A stretch of 64,000 bases of DNA from Desulfotalea sp. (GCA_002733995.1 NVXR01000038.1:1-64000); one strand, 5' to 3'. Numbered from the stretch's first letter, positions 27,589 to 36,957 are shown. Notes: a model not told the origin generated them from the sequence alone. A program made the numbers and translations.

Positions 27589-28968
27589 TCATGAAGTGAT
27601 ATCTTTGAACCGAATGATGGGCATGACGAAAGCTCTTGAGATCATAAAGGCCTGTTTTCTTGTACATGGAAACAAAAAAAGGATAAAATAGGCTTCAATT
27701 GAGTAGGAAATAATTGTTGCCCAGACTGCTCCCGTAACCCCATACTCCTTAATAAGAATGAGGTTAAGTAACACATTGACAACTGCCCCGGTAAACGTTG
27801 AAACAAACAGTATTGTAGTGAAATTACGCGCCTTCAGGTAGGCGGACTTGGCCATGGCGATATTTACAAAAACTCCTGACCAGATATACATGCTCAAGAC
27901 CTGAGAAGACTGCTGAAATTGCTCTCCAAAAAGAAAATTTATTACGGGGCCAGCAAAGAGAGTCGCAATTATCCCCACACCATAGCCCATGAGAATCATC
28001 AGATTATACACCTGCTGCATTCTTATCTCAGAATCTACGTTCTTATTTTCCAGAGACTTCACGACAGCCGGATAAAGTGTTGCCATGATACATATAGGCA
28101 AAAAATACGCTGCTTCTGCAAGTCTCGTGGCTGCTGTATATATTCCAACATCCTGAGCCCCCATCATTTCACCAACCATTATTATATCAATTCGAAGATA
28201 AATGGTTGCAGCCATCCCGGAAAGCGCCAGTGGCCAGGCATCACACAGTAGTTTTTTAAGCCACTTCACTTTTACCCTGAGCTTTGTAATATTCTGTCCG
28301 CTACACATATTGGCAAGGACGAGTGCCCCTCCCATAAGGATCAATTCCACCAGAGTTATCCAGGCAAAAAAGACAAGTGGGGCGTGCAATAAAATAGCAC
28401 TAACCTTGAGCGCTGCCGAAAAAGACAACACAATTGTCCTTGCAACAACCACCGGTTTTGCATCCAACTGGGATTGAAACCAGTAATCAAAAACCTCAAA
28501 ACAGAGAAAGATAAGCCCAAAACCAACGATGGAAACAAGGATACAATAGACAGGATCGTCTGGCCGAATAAGTGCTATCGAATTGACTACAATCAAAAAA
28601 GAAAATAAGCCGGCAACAAAGCTCAACACAAAGGCAGACCCCAGAATATTGTCTTTTTCTGCAGGTGTTTTAATTATCTCCCGGACACAGATCCCCTCCA
28701 GTTGAAACATAGCGACAGATCGAAGCAGCATTGCAAAGGCTATCCCATAGCTCAAGATACCAAACTGTTCGACGCCAAGATATCTAGCCACCCAGATACC
28801 GACCAGCAGGCTGAACATCATTCGCACTATTTTTCCCGCAAATAACCAGGTAACATTAACAAGATACCTCCTCATCTTCTTAATCAGGCGACTCAACCCG
28901 GTCGCATTCACTTGCCTAGCACCCAGCTTCTGCTCACTTGCAATCCTTAAGCGGTTTTTCGTTTTCAT
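27589..28968 (-). CDS. Oligosaccharide flippase (Wzx/MATE-like)
   Basis: 459 residues with about 12 to 14 hydrophobic helices starting near residue 38 and the flippase N-terminal pattern RYLGVEQFGILSYG. Moves undecaprenyl-linked oligosaccharide across the inner membrane. It lies 180 bases past the SLBB exporter gene on the same strand and ends the minus arm of the glycan locus. With the polymerase at 38427 and the Wzc-like protein at 50665, it supports a Wzx/Wzy-dependent pathway. Confidence 0.9.
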   Translation of the reverse strand: MKTKNRLRIASEQKLGARQVNATGLSRLIKKMRRYLVNVTWLFAGKIVRMMFSLLVGIWVARYLGVEQFGILSYGIAFAMLLRSVAMFQLEGICVREIIKTPAEKDNILGSAFVLSFVAGLFSFLIVVNSIALIRPDDPVYCILVSIVGFGLIFLCFEVFDYWFQSQLDAKPVVVARTIVLSFSAALKVSAILLHAPLVFFAWITLVELILMGGALVLANMCSGQNITKLRVKVKWLKKLLCDAWPLALSGMAATIYLRIDIIMVGEMMGAQDVGIYTAATRLAEAAYFLPICIMATLYPAVVKSLENKNVDSEIRMQQVYNLMILMGYGVGIIATLFAGPVINFLFGEQFQQSSQVLSMYIWSGVFVNIAMAKSAYLKARNFTTILFVSTFTGAVVNVLLNLILIKEYGVTGAVWATIISYSIEAYFILFLFPCTRKQAFMISRAFVMPIIRFKDITS

Positions 28969-29025
28969 AACCGTTCCCGAATATTTGTTTCACATTCTGT
29001 TCACTTGCTAACCCGTATTTCTCAT

Positions 29026-29052
29026 CAGTTCAGGCGCCGCCGGCGTCAACTG
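29026..29052 (-). terminator. Strong GC-rich hairpin between SLBB exporter and flippase genes
   Basis: CAGTT (29026-29030) and GGCGCC (29033-29038) pair with GGCGTC (29042-29047) and AACTG (29048-29052), CA bulge, loop GCC. On the minus strand it lies about 100 bases past the exporter stop and has no U-run after it, so it may attenuate or process rather than end transcription into the flippase gene. Confidence 0.35.
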
Positions 29053-29148
29053 TTTTAGCTACAAACCATAATAAGCTCAGTTTATAGCAAAAAGGACTAA
29101 AGACAGACGTGCATTATGGCTTGAACTCGTGGACTATTGCCATCCATG

Positions 29149-32130
29149 TCATTCCTCCAGATTCTGCATCTGCCTATCTCTTAGATAGATTTCAGGCCTG
29201 AATTCTTCAATAATATTTCGCTGCTGGCTCCCGGCACCAGACAAATCAATTTGTGTTGAACTTCCGGAGAGATGAGGCACTGAGGCACCTATTACACCAA
29301 TCTCCGCAGTCATTCTGAGCATATTCAGCACATCCATAACCTGTGCCATAGTTGATCGACCCAGGGGAGCCTGGGGAACAAAAACTATATCCCCAGGGTT
29401 TGGGATAAAGGAGAGCAGTTCAAAACGCCCTCCCTTCTGAGCAGCCGACTTCACCTCACCATTCGCCATGACCACATATATATGATCGCTATCGGCGTCT
29501 TCGAGGGAGCCACCACTCTTGTTTAGATAATCCTCAACCGTCAGACCACTTTTCCACAGATAAGCGCTGGGATTGAAGATACGCCCCATGACCATAACGG
29601 TGTTCATCTTCTGAGGAACCTGGAGAGAATCACCGTCTTCAAGGGCCAAATTATCAGCGGATTGCAGGAAACTATCCCGGGTCATATCAATGACAATGCG
29701 ACCTGTTGTTTGAAATTTCCCCATATTATTAAACAGCATACGTTGAGTATTCAGACTCAACTGATTTGCAAAACTTTCTGCGGGATGACCAGAAAGGGTC
29801 ACCTCATCACGGGTCCTAGCGAAACGTACCGATGAAGTGGCATAAATTCGTTCAAGCTGTCGAGTTTCAATGGAGGAGACACGTTGTCTTCTAAAAATTG
29901 AAGCCCTTAAGTCCGCACCTCTCAAAATTCCTCCAGCGAACTGGATCAAATCACTAATATGACTTCCCGAGGGGAGGATATAGGTGCCAGGAAATTGAAT
30001 CCAGCCATCAATTTTCACAGAAACTTCAAGATTATTAACCTGCCGAACAACAATTTTATCGTTTGTCTGTAACAATATTCCGGCTGATTTTTCACCAAGC
30101 ATAACTTCATTTAAATTGAACGAAATAATTCCAACATCAAAATGATATTTTACATCGCTACTGAGGCGTCTTCTTACAATCGAGCTTTCACCATCATACG
30201 CGTTCTCAGAGGGGCCACCTGCAATTGCCAGTAGGTCCCCAAGAGACATATTCGCTACCAGAAAATACTCACCTGGATTCCGCACCCCACCAATGATCGT
30301 AACGGTGGGTTCAGGTTGCCGATCGTTGAGCGTAAAAATTTTAAGCCTATCGAGCCGTGCAAGTCGAACATCTGCATCTTGGTCACCTGCCAAAATCTTT
30401 GACAGATCTACCCATATTAACTGTTTACGATGGCGTCCACGCCTGTCTTCAGGTGTAATATCAAAACGAGCAGCGACTCCAAGCTCTCTTATAAGCAGGG
30501 CCTTTTCAAGGAACGCATGGAGAAGAAAACCACGACCTTTTTTCAACAGATCGCTCACACGCATACCTTCTTCATACGGGTAAATCCCCGGCCTCAGTAA
30601 AGGACCACCAACGTAAACACTATTGTAAGAATGGGGATGAGTCGCATAAAACTGAAAGATATCGCCGTCAATCAGGGTAAAGTTTTCAGCGTCTTCGGTG
30701 TAATGTAGAGTTTTAATCTCCCTGTCTGTGCTCTTTGCATTCCGCTCAACGAGTATTGTTTGAACATCTGTAAAACTTCGTACAATCCCCACTTTTTCAG
30801 CCAATCCTTTTAAATTTGAACCATCACGAACCTCATAAATCCAGCCGTTGCTACCAGGGCTTAGGATAGCCACGGTATTTCCTATTGGACCAACATGAAT
30901 AATATCACCCGGCAGAAGCACAGGATCCTGCTGCCAGTCACCATCTAACAACAGGCTGTATAAATCAATCCGCTGTGTAGCTAAACCACGACGACGAAGA
31001 GAGATGTTTCGCAGACTACCGTCTTTAACAGGGCCACCTGCGGTAACCAGAGCACTAAACATGGATGAGTTAGCAGCAACCTGCAGTAATCCCGGTCTGC
31101 GAATATATCCTGTTACGGTGACCTGTATACTACGCAAGCGCCCCAATGAGGCCTCGACAAGAGCCCCATTGAAAGTCTGTTTCACCTTGCGACTGATAAT
31201 ATTTTGTATTTGCGAGGCCCTGCGACCTGCTAAATTAACAGCCCCAATCTGGGGGATAAAAAGCTGGCCATTTCTGTCCAAAGAAAATACTTCTGCAATT
31301 TCGGTAGGCCCTGTAATCTTGACAAACACTTCATCGCCCGGTGCCAAAATATAGTCTGACAATACTGGGCGTAGCATAGAATATTCATCGGACTGGAATT
31401 GTGCTGAGAAGTCTTTAGTGGTCGCAAACAGCTCGGTTTTATTATCCTGAGATTTAAGGAAGACCCCTTTTTTATTCCTGATAAGTTCTATCTCCCTAGC
31501 GGAAGTTTCCCCAGGACGAGACTTCTGAAATCGCGCCAGATCATAGCCAAACTGTCTAACCTCTCTACCTCGGGTCAACTCACCGTACATATTAAAAAGT
31601 TTTTCAACCCTGCTCAACACTGCAGCTGATTTAGCTTGTAGCGGAACCACTTTTTCATCTTGCTGATTATTGATGATAATATTGACGCTATCCCGGTCGT
31701 TCCACCCTTTTGTGCCTGTCTTACGAGACAGATACCGGGTTGAACCTCGAGTGAGGAGACCATACTTATTCGTAGCGTTTGCTATCCCTGCCGGATCTGA
31801 CTTCTTTTTCTGCCGTCCCTTACCATTTTTTTTAGCTACCGAATAATCTAACAACCTGTTAAGGCTTGAATCAAGGTGACCAAATTGCGGTCCTTTTTCA
31901 GAGTGTAAATCATCGGTTCTCCCGCTGTTCTCATCTTTGTACTCAAGAGCAACATCCCCGGTAAAAGATCTTTTTACGCCGAGTTCATTGAGCCAAAGCG
32001 GGTACTGTGCCACATCATTACGATCTACAGCCGTTTTAAATCCCGTCAAAGCACATGCGGATAACGATATCTGAAGGCTGAAAATCAGACCTATCCATAC
32101 TTTTTGTTTGAATTTTGATTTTGCAGTCAT
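29149..32130 (-). CDS. Polysaccharide export lipoprotein with multiple SLBB domains (Wza-like)
   Basis: 993 residues from ATG 32130, chosen because GGAGGT lies about eight bases upstream and a lipoprotein signal follows (lipobox LSAC, Cys near residue 26); the longer frame to 32208 would start upstream of the sigma-54 promoter. A polysaccharide-export domain (about 250-345, YILAPGDEVFVKI) is followed by a tandem series of SLBB repeats (VTGYIRRPGLLQV, IIGGVRNPGEYF, IDGWIQFPGTYIL, VMGRIFNPSAYLW). Much longer than E. coli Wza. Outer-membrane conduit for the glycan. Confidence 0.9.
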   Translation of the reverse strand: MTAKSKFKQKVWIGLIFSLQISLSACALTGFKTAVDRNDVAQYPLWLNELGVKRSFTGDVALEYKDENSGRTDDLHSEKGPQFGHLDSSLNRLLDYSVAKKNGKGRQKKKSDPAGIANATNKYGLLTRGSTRYLSRKTGTKGWNDRDSVNIIINNQQDEKVVPLQAKSAAVLSRVEKLFNMYGELTRGREVRQFGYDLARFQKSRPGETSAREIELIRNKKGVFLKSQDNKTELFATTKDFSAQFQSDEYSMLRPVLSDYILAPGDEVFVKITGPTEIAEVFSLDRNGQLFIPQIGAVNLAGRRASQIQNIISRKVKQTFNGALVEASLGRLRSIQVTVTGYIRRPGLLQVAANSSMFSALVTAGGPVKDGSLRNISLRRRGLATQRIDLYSLLLDGDWQQDPVLLPGDIIHVGPIGNTVAILSPGSNGWIYEVRDGSNLKGLAEKVGIVRSFTDVQTILVERNAKSTDREIKTLHYTEDAENFTLIDGDIFQFYATHPHSYNSVYVGGPLLRPGIYPYEEGMRVSDLLKKGRGFLLHAFLEKALLIRELGVAARFDITPEDRRGRHRKQLIWVDLSKILAGDQDADVRLARLDRLKIFTLNDRQPEPTVTIIGGVRNPGEYFLVANMSLGDLLAIAGGPSENAYDGESSIVRRRLSSDVKYHFDVGIISFNLNEVMLGEKSAGILLQTNDKIVVRQVNNLEVSVKIDGWIQFPGTYILPSGSHISDLIQFAGGILRGADLRASIFRRQRVSSIETRQLERIYATSSVRFARTRDEVTLSGHPAESFANQLSLNTQRMLFNNMGKFQTTGRIVIDMTRDSFLQSADNLALEDGDSLQVPQKMNTVMVMGRIFNPSAYLWKSGLTVEDYLNKSGGSLEDADSDHIYVVMANGEVKSAAQKGGRFELLSFIPNPGDIVFVPQAPLGRSTMAQVMDVLNMLRMTAEIGVIGASVPHLSGSSTQIDLSGAGSQQRNIIEEFRPEIYLRDRQMQNLEE

Positions 32131-32181
32131 TACAGTCACCTCCAATTTCCATTTATGTTTCCTCGTTTTCACTGTTAAGAA

Positions 32182-32197
32182 TGCACAACCTGTGCCA
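32182..32197 (-). promoter_or_regulatory. Sigma-54 promoter of the SLBB exporter gene
   Basis: On the minus strand TGGCAC (-24), AGGTT, GTGCA (-12); GG and GC are separated by exactly ten bases. The -24 box is a perfect match. Predicted transcription start is near 32171, about 40 bases before the ATG at 32130. Confidence 0.75.
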
Positions 32198-32208
32198 GTA
32201 TGACGCAA

Positions 32209-32520
32209 CAGTAAAAAGTCTCAACAATTGAGGGCGTTAAGAATGACTCATTCTATTATCAACAGAGTAAAACCGGATGCAGGGCTGCAACAAAACCTAT
32301 CAAATTGACAGATCTAATCCACTCCTCTTATTTTGATAACGTTTGTCTCAGAACAAGAGAAGAAATCAGGAAGAAGAGGGCGTGGCGCCGGCCACTCCCC
32401 TAATGAATCTTTGTTCAGCGTATTCGAGTGAAGGGGAGATAAATATATCGAAGACAGCAAGTCAGAGTTCTTTTGCTGTTAACTTGACACAGTCGAAGTA
32501 AGAAATGCGGATTGGTTGCA
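32209..32520. other. Intergenic region between the exporter and the phosphoribosyltransferase gene
   Basis: Contains the upstream region of the exporter's sigma-54 promoter, a TCAAATTGACAG sequence (32300-32311) resembling the arms of the inverted repeat at 49764-49804, and a GC-rich hairpin at 32378-32399. No gene seen. Confidence 0.4.
32378..32399 (-). terminator. Terminator-like hairpin after the phosphoribosyltransferase gene
   Basis: GGG-GTGGC pairs with GCCAC-CCC across one mismatch, loop GCCG. On the minus strand it is followed by a pyrimidine-rich TCTTCTTCC tail, 120 bases past the restored stop at 32521. Plausible end of the 36758-32521 operon. Confidence 0.45.
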
Positions 32521-33287
32521 TCAATTCTCTGGGAAATCATCTTTATGTCTAAACTGATAAATGAGCCGACGGTACTCTCGTCTTCTCTCTGAACCTTCCA
32601 GGCCATTTATCTTTTCCAACAAGGTACGAGTTTTATGGGGAATATTTAAAGAAATTATTGATTTCTTCTCATTGTACATTTTCCAGGTATCAGCAAACTG
32701 TCTTGAATCATATGACCAGGGAAAGGCACATATTACATCTCTGAAAAGGCTATAATCAGGTTTAAATACAGCCCCCCCCCCGTTGTAGTCAATACAGCAA
32801 TTTTAAGATTTTCCCTGCGGTAGCCATGCTCAAGTAAAAACTCTACAACCGCTGCCAGGGAATGACCCGTATCAATTGCATCATCGACTATCAGAATTTT
32901 CTCATCAGTTGTGGGCTTTTTATCAAATGGATAGAGTTCATTAAATTCAAAGGAGACATTACGACTATTATTTACCTTATGAACCTTAGAGCTCAACTCT
33001 ATGCCTCGTAACAAATGGGTAAGAAATCGTGGCATATGACGCAAAATGAGCTTCACCTTTGACTTGATTGAAGTCCCACATCGGCTGGCACGAATACCAC
33101 TTACCTGACATTTAAAGAGATCTGCCATTTCGTAGCCCACGAGTAGACCCGCACGCTCAACACAAAAAATATGCCGGGGCACAAAACCACTGCTACGTAT
33201 CTGAGCACCAAGTTGTCGTGACATTTTTTTCAATTGTATTAAATCGATATCCAATACTTTTTTTATTTTTGGAAAAAATCCATTCAT
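32521..33287 (-). CDS. Phosphoribosyltransferase, interrupted by a G10 tract (phase-variable or frameshifted)
   Basis: PRTase-fold protein with a clear PRPP loop (ILIVDDAIDTGHS). As read, the frame ends early at 32733 (184 residues). At 32772-32781 the coding strand has ten G. One more G (or two fewer) restores a continuous frame, TGGGAVFKPDYS onward, for 83 further codons to TGA at 32523-32521, giving about 255 residues. The extension looks fully coding (FPWSYDSRQFADTW). AAGGAG lies before the ATG at 33287. Its role in the glycan locus is unknown; nucleotide-sugar or nucleoside chemistry is inference. A sequencing error in the tract cannot be excluded. Confidence 0.8.
32772..32781 (-). repeat. 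Homopolymeric G10 tract inside the phosphoribosyltransferase gene
   Basis: Ten consecutive C on plus (G on the coding strand). Tracts of this length are prone to slipped-strand mispairing and underlie phase variation of surface-glycan genes in Campylobacter and Neisseria. Here the present length is out of frame (11 or 8 would be in frame). Confidence 0.85.
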
Positions 33288-33417
33288 AATTTTTCTCCTT
33301 CATAAATTGCTATTCACCAGACTGACATACGATGAACTTTGCAAAAAGAACCACCCGGGATGACATGCTACCGTTCCACACCCATGGATTCTCTTTAATT
33401 TCAACGTATATGGCCTT

Positions 33418-34953
33418 TTATCGCAGGCAATCAGATCCTCCAGCAAAAAGACTGCTGATATACCTAAACAGGAGCTTTCCATTATGCTGCATTGAAGCGA
33501 GAGAGGTATATTCGACTTCTGCTACGTACAGATCATCATCACAGGGGGAAAGCCCAAAGCGAAGGACAGCGTCACTTATAATGCCGGCCTGACTTCTAAG
33601 GATCACGGCTCGCCAATCCGGTTCCATTTGAATCAACTCCTCTTTTTTTCTTGGCTTCACTCCCACTAGGCTGAGTTTACCAAGGGCCACATTGATAAGA
33701 TTTGGCAGAAAATAAGTAAAAAAACCTTTTAACCCAAGAGATAATCCTGCGAATTGAAAGGGTTCCCTGCTTGACCGACCTTCTGCAGGCCACAATTCGA
33801 TAACAGTCACGTCCCGCCATGTAGCCGGATCTTCACTGGCTGGCAAGCGAACGATATTCACGCACTTCATCAGCCTTCTTTTTTTTAACAGGCAATAATA
33901 AAAGCTCAGGGCTATCAAAAAAGGCAGGCCGACAAGAAGAGCGAAGACTGCGGCACAACGTGACAATAGGCCGGGATAAAGACCGTGGCCCACCCCGCTT
34001 GCCAAACTGCCCAAGAGAAAGTTATCATTAACAACAGTTTCAACCCCAGCAGGTATTTTAATGAGTAGATTACGATCAACCAAAGAATCGTTCAATTCGA
34101 GGCCAACACCCACATATGTTCCCGCCATTACGATACTATTAGCAACAGCAGAAGACTCATCCACCACGCAATCACTGCCTATAATCGCACATGGGCCAAT
34201 GGTACATTTTCTATGCAACCTACTGTTTTCACCAATAAAAACCGGGGGGATAATTTCTATATCCGGATGCAATTCAACATTTTTGGAGAGCCACAGCTGT
34301 GGTTCTACTTCTGTTGCAGAGAGTTGCAACCCAGAAAAACTATGATCCATAATTTTTCTATGTGAATCCAAAAGTTCTTCCGCTGTCCCTATGCTTAAAT
34401 ATACAGAGACGGTTACAACCTGAACCTGCATTCTCTCCACATCGTTGAGACTTTCCACAAGAGACTGTTCTGAATATTCTCCCAACGTCTTCAGATAATA
34501 AGGCGAAAGCCAGGCCCATCCCGACCATATATTGCCACCTCTTACCTCAAAATCGACACAGTCACTCAAACAATAAAAAATCGCTCCCAACCCATCTCTA
34601 TCTTGACCCTTTTGGTCCAGAGTGACCCCAGGCAGTTTATCCGCATTTATCAAAAGAAGTCCCCGATCAGCAAAATTCATAAATCGTAATGGTCGATATG
34701 ATTCTTCAACTGTTTTGACGAGGTGGTAAGAAATATTGACCCCCCAACGAGTACCATCCCCAAATAAGGCCTCTATCTTCTCTGGGTACTTGCAAAGCAC
34801 AATTTCTATATCGACAACACCTTGATTGATCAAATATTCAACCACATGCTGAATAAATGGTTTCCCTAGCAGAGGCAGCATTACCGCCGGCAAACGACTG
34901 TTTAGTATTGCTGTATGAGCGAGTTCTTTGGTAGCTATGACTAACGCTTTCAT
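33418..34953 (-). CDS. Nucleotidyltransferase / left-handed beta-helix / sugar-transferase-like fusion
   Basis: 511 residues. About 1-215 resembles sugar-1-phosphate nucleotidyltransferases (LPAVMLPLLGKPFIQHVVEYL), but the canonical GxGTRL loop is absent. About 230-320 has hexapeptide-type beta-helix repeats (IIPPVFIGENSRLHRKCTIG). One membrane hairpin (about 328-352) is followed by a C-terminal region with a sugar-transferase core remnant (LPNLINVALGKLSLVGVKP, compare LPQLINVLKGEMSLVGPRP in the neighbouring true transferase). The catalytic Asp-Glu segment seems missing. AAGGA precedes the ATG. Possibly a regulatory or structural paralogue. Confidence 0.7.
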   Translation of the reverse strand: MKALVIATKELAHTAILNSRLPAVMLPLLGKPFIQHVVEYLINQGVVDIEIVLCKYPEKIEALFGDGTRWGVNISYHLVKTVEESYRPLRFMNFADRGLLLINADKLPGVTLDQKGQDRDGLGAIFYCLSDCVDFEVRGGNIWSGWAWLSPYYLKTLGEYSEQSLVESLNDVERMQVQVVTVSVYLSIGTAEELLDSHRKIMDHSFSGLQLSATEVEPQLWLSKNVELHPDIEIIPPVFIGENSRLHRKCTIGPCAIIGSDCVVDESSAVANSIVMAGTYVGVGLELNDSLVDRNLLIKIPAGVETVVNDNFLLGSLASGVGHGLYPGLLSRCAAVFALLVGLPFLIALSFYYCLLKKRRLMKCVNIVRLPASEDPATWRDVTVIELWPAEGRSSREPFQFAGLSLGLKGFFTYFLPNLINVALGKLSLVGVKPRKKEELIQMEPDWRAVILRSQAGIISDAVLRFGLSPCDDDLYVAEVEYTSLASMQHNGKLLFRYISSLFAGGSDCLR

Positions 34954-35129
34954 TTTCAGTAATCCTTATTTAAGTCAGATAACGTTCTTAGAAGAACATC
35001 CGAGAATTGGACTCTTGTTCAAGATCAAGGTTTTCCACTAAAATAAACGCAGACATACTCTTGCTATTGCGAGTATTTTCCAGTGGCACTATTGCAGAGT
35101 TTGGGCAAAAAGCGTTCACAGAAAGCCTC

Positions 35130-35867
35130 CTAGTATGCCCCTTTGGCAGAAAGAACAGCTGGCACTGTTTTCAACAGGATCTTTATATCGGTCAAGAAAC
35201 TCTGACTGTCAATATAGTTCACATCCAACTGTAGCTGTTCGGCAAAGGGGATATCGGCACGACCACTTATCTGCCAAATACAGGTAATACCTGGAGTAAC
35301 ATCAAGCCTACGCCTGTCTGCCAAAGTATATTGAACAACTTCCCGAAATACATGGGGACGCGGCCCGACCAGGCTCATTTCCCCTTTTAATACATTTACA
35401 AGTTGGGGTAATTCATCGATACTTGACTTGCGAATCAACTGTCCCACCCAGGTAATACGCGGATCATTTTTTATTTTATAAGAAATAGAATCTAGGTGAT
35501 GGCTCATAGCCACAACATCTTCAACCTGTTTATCCGCCTGGCAGACCATGGAACGAAACTTGTATACGGAAAACTCTCTCCCCCACTTACCGATACGGGT
35601 CTGACTGAAAAAAACAGGCCCGCCATCTGTCAATTTTATGAGAACCGCGACAAACACTAGAAGGGGGAGAAGAAGCAACAACACAACAACCGAGACTATT
35701 ATATCCATGCTCCGTTTCACACATTTTGAGCCACCAACAACAAGCATCCAGAGATACCTTCTGCGCAGGAAATGAAATTTCCTAAGACCAGACCAGCCAC
35801 CATAACGGCAACTCAGCTCCTCAATAAGATACAGACGATCATGGTATTTTTTTCTCCTCGTTTTCAT
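35130..35867 (-). CDS. Undecaprenyl-phosphate sugar transferase (initiating glycosyl-1-phosphate transferase)
   Basis: About 245 residues from ATG 35867 (GGTGAG just upstream; an in-frame ATG at 35894 is less well placed). One N-terminal membrane re-entrant helix (MDIIVSVVVLLLLLPLLV), then the catalytic domain: GGPVFFSQTRIG, VYKFRSM, RKSSIDELPQLVNVLKGEMSLVGPRP and PGITCIWQISGR. Transfers a sugar-1-phosphate from a nucleotide sugar to undecaprenyl phosphate, the first committed step of the glycan repeat unit. Confidence 0.94.
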   Translation of the reverse strand: MKTRRKKYHDRLYLIEELSCRYGGWSGLRKFHFLRRRYLWMLVVGGSKCVKRSMDIIVSVVVLLLLLPLLVFVAVLIKLTDGGPVFFSQTRIGKWGREFSVYKFRSMVCQADKQVEDVVAMSHHLDSISYKIKNDPRITWVGQLIRKSSIDELPQLVNVLKGEMSLVGPRPHVFREVVQYTLADRRRLDVTPGITCIWQISGRADIPFAEQLQLDVNYIDSQSFLTDIKILLKTVPAVLSAKGAY

Positions 35868-36005
35868 TTTTCTCACCAATAATACTAGGGTCATTTTATG
35901 CTCTCAATCACTACGAAGAAAACAGTACAGTAGTCATCACCCCTTCGAGGTGATGGACGAATTCAGGCAATGTTTCAGCGGCAGACACGCCTGCTCAACC
36001 CACTA

Positions 36006-36338
36006 TCAAAACAACTGCAACACCTCTTCCCTAGTATTAAGAATATCAACGACTCTGTGCATCCTCACCAGCTCAAATAACAGACGAACAGGCTGCTGCA
36101 CTCCATACAACTTCAGTTCACATTCTTTCGCGGCAAGATTACGCAGACAAAAAAGCAAGGCGCCACATCCTGAACTGTCAACAAAGCTCACCTCACTCAA
36201 GTCCAAAGCTATTTTTTTATTTTCCGCGATCACCCGCAGAATATCATTTTTAAATTCATCCGAATTACTCGCATCAAGGATGCTATTTTCATAGCGTATA
36301 TCCATGATTCCATTTTCTTTCATCGTTTTGAAGTTCAT
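36006..36338 (-). CDS. STAS-domain anti-anti-sigma factor-like protein
   Basis: 110 residues, one STAS domain. The switch serine lies in the conserved VDSSGCGALL motif (near residue 54). In partner-switching systems the unphosphorylated form binds the HATPase kinase. It starts 9 bases after the HATPase gene, with GAGGT upstream. A REC-PP2C phosphatase at 24826-26061 would be the expected phosphatase. No sigma factor gene is present, so the output is unknown. Confidence 0.88.
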   Translation of the reverse strand: MNFKTMKENGIMDIRYENSILDASNSDEFKNDILRVIAENKKIALDLSEVSFVDSSGCGALLFCLRNLAAKECELKLYGVQQPVRLLFELVRMHRVVDILNTREEVLQLF

Positions 36339-36347
36339 TGCAGTACC

Positions 36348-36758
36348 TCATAATAACAGGGTTAGAATGGTGTGATTTTCTCCTGTTTCATTTTGCAAAT
36401 ACACAACCTTGTCAAAAAGTTTCGAGACAATAAAGATACCGAAACCATTTTCTCTAGAACCATCTAAACAAGGTGGACTCACTGCTGTAGGATCAAATCT
36501 GTTCCCACTATCAAAGAATTCAACATTCAACTGATGCAGGGAAACATGGAGCACAATGCGAAAAGAAACATCTTTTCTGCCCCTATTAGCATGTTTAATA
36601 ATATTTACAGCCACCTCATTCACACCAAGCTCGACCCTGGAAATACGAGCATCATTTTCAACCATTCGAGCTAAGTCCACACAGGCTTTGTGTGCAAATG
36701 AACGAATGTTTTCAAGTTCATCAAGGGAGTTAGTGACAATAAGTTCCATTATTTTCAT
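36348..36758 (-). CDS. RsbW-like HATPase serine kinase (partner-switching)
   Basis: 136 residues, a GHKL ATPase of the anti-sigma type: N-box ELGVNEVAVNIIKHA, G1 EFFDSGNRFDP and G2 ENGFGIFIVSKLFD. Likely phosphorylates the STAS protein encoded just downstream. First gene of the minus glycan operon and preceded by a sigma-54 promoter (36821-36838), placing a post-translational switch inside the polysaccharide operon itself. Confidence 0.88.
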   Translation of the reverse strand: MKIMELIVTNSLDELENIRSFAHKACVDLARMVENDARISRVELGVNEVAVNIIKHANRGRKDVSFRIVLHVSLHQLNVEFFDSGNRFDPTAVSPPCLDGSRENGFGIFIVSKLFDKVVYLQNETGENHTILTLLL

Positions 36759-36820
36759 CTAGAACGCCACACAGGTTATGTATTTTAAAAATGGGATGAT
36801 GCTCTGTCTGAGGAGAGTGT

Positions 36821-36838
36821 TTGCCAGAAGTATGCCAG
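36821..36838 (-). promoter_or_regulatory. Sigma-54 promoter of the minus glycan operon
   Basis: Minus strand TGGCAT, ACTTC, TGGCA; GG and GC ten bases apart. Start predicted near 36811, about 50 bases before the HATPase ATG. Would drive 36758 to 32521. Confidence 0.65.
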
Positions 36839-36957
36839 TTTTAGAAACAAGGCACAGGCGAGTGATACAAGGAAAGACCAGCTAACGAACCAACCGGGGA
36901 CAACAACACAGCTATCATATTGAAAGGAAGGGCAAGCCGCTCCTCTCACAATGACAG

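Noticed and set aside
32305..32334. TTGACA-N17/18-TATTTT sigma-70-like promoter on the plus strand
   Set aside because: No plus-strand gene follows; more likely part of the upstream region of the exporter promoter.
35955..36000. GG-N10-GC-like pattern ahead of the initiating sugar transferase
   Set aside because: Both boxes diverge strongly (AGGCGT, CCGCT); the gene is better explained by the upstream promoter at 36821.
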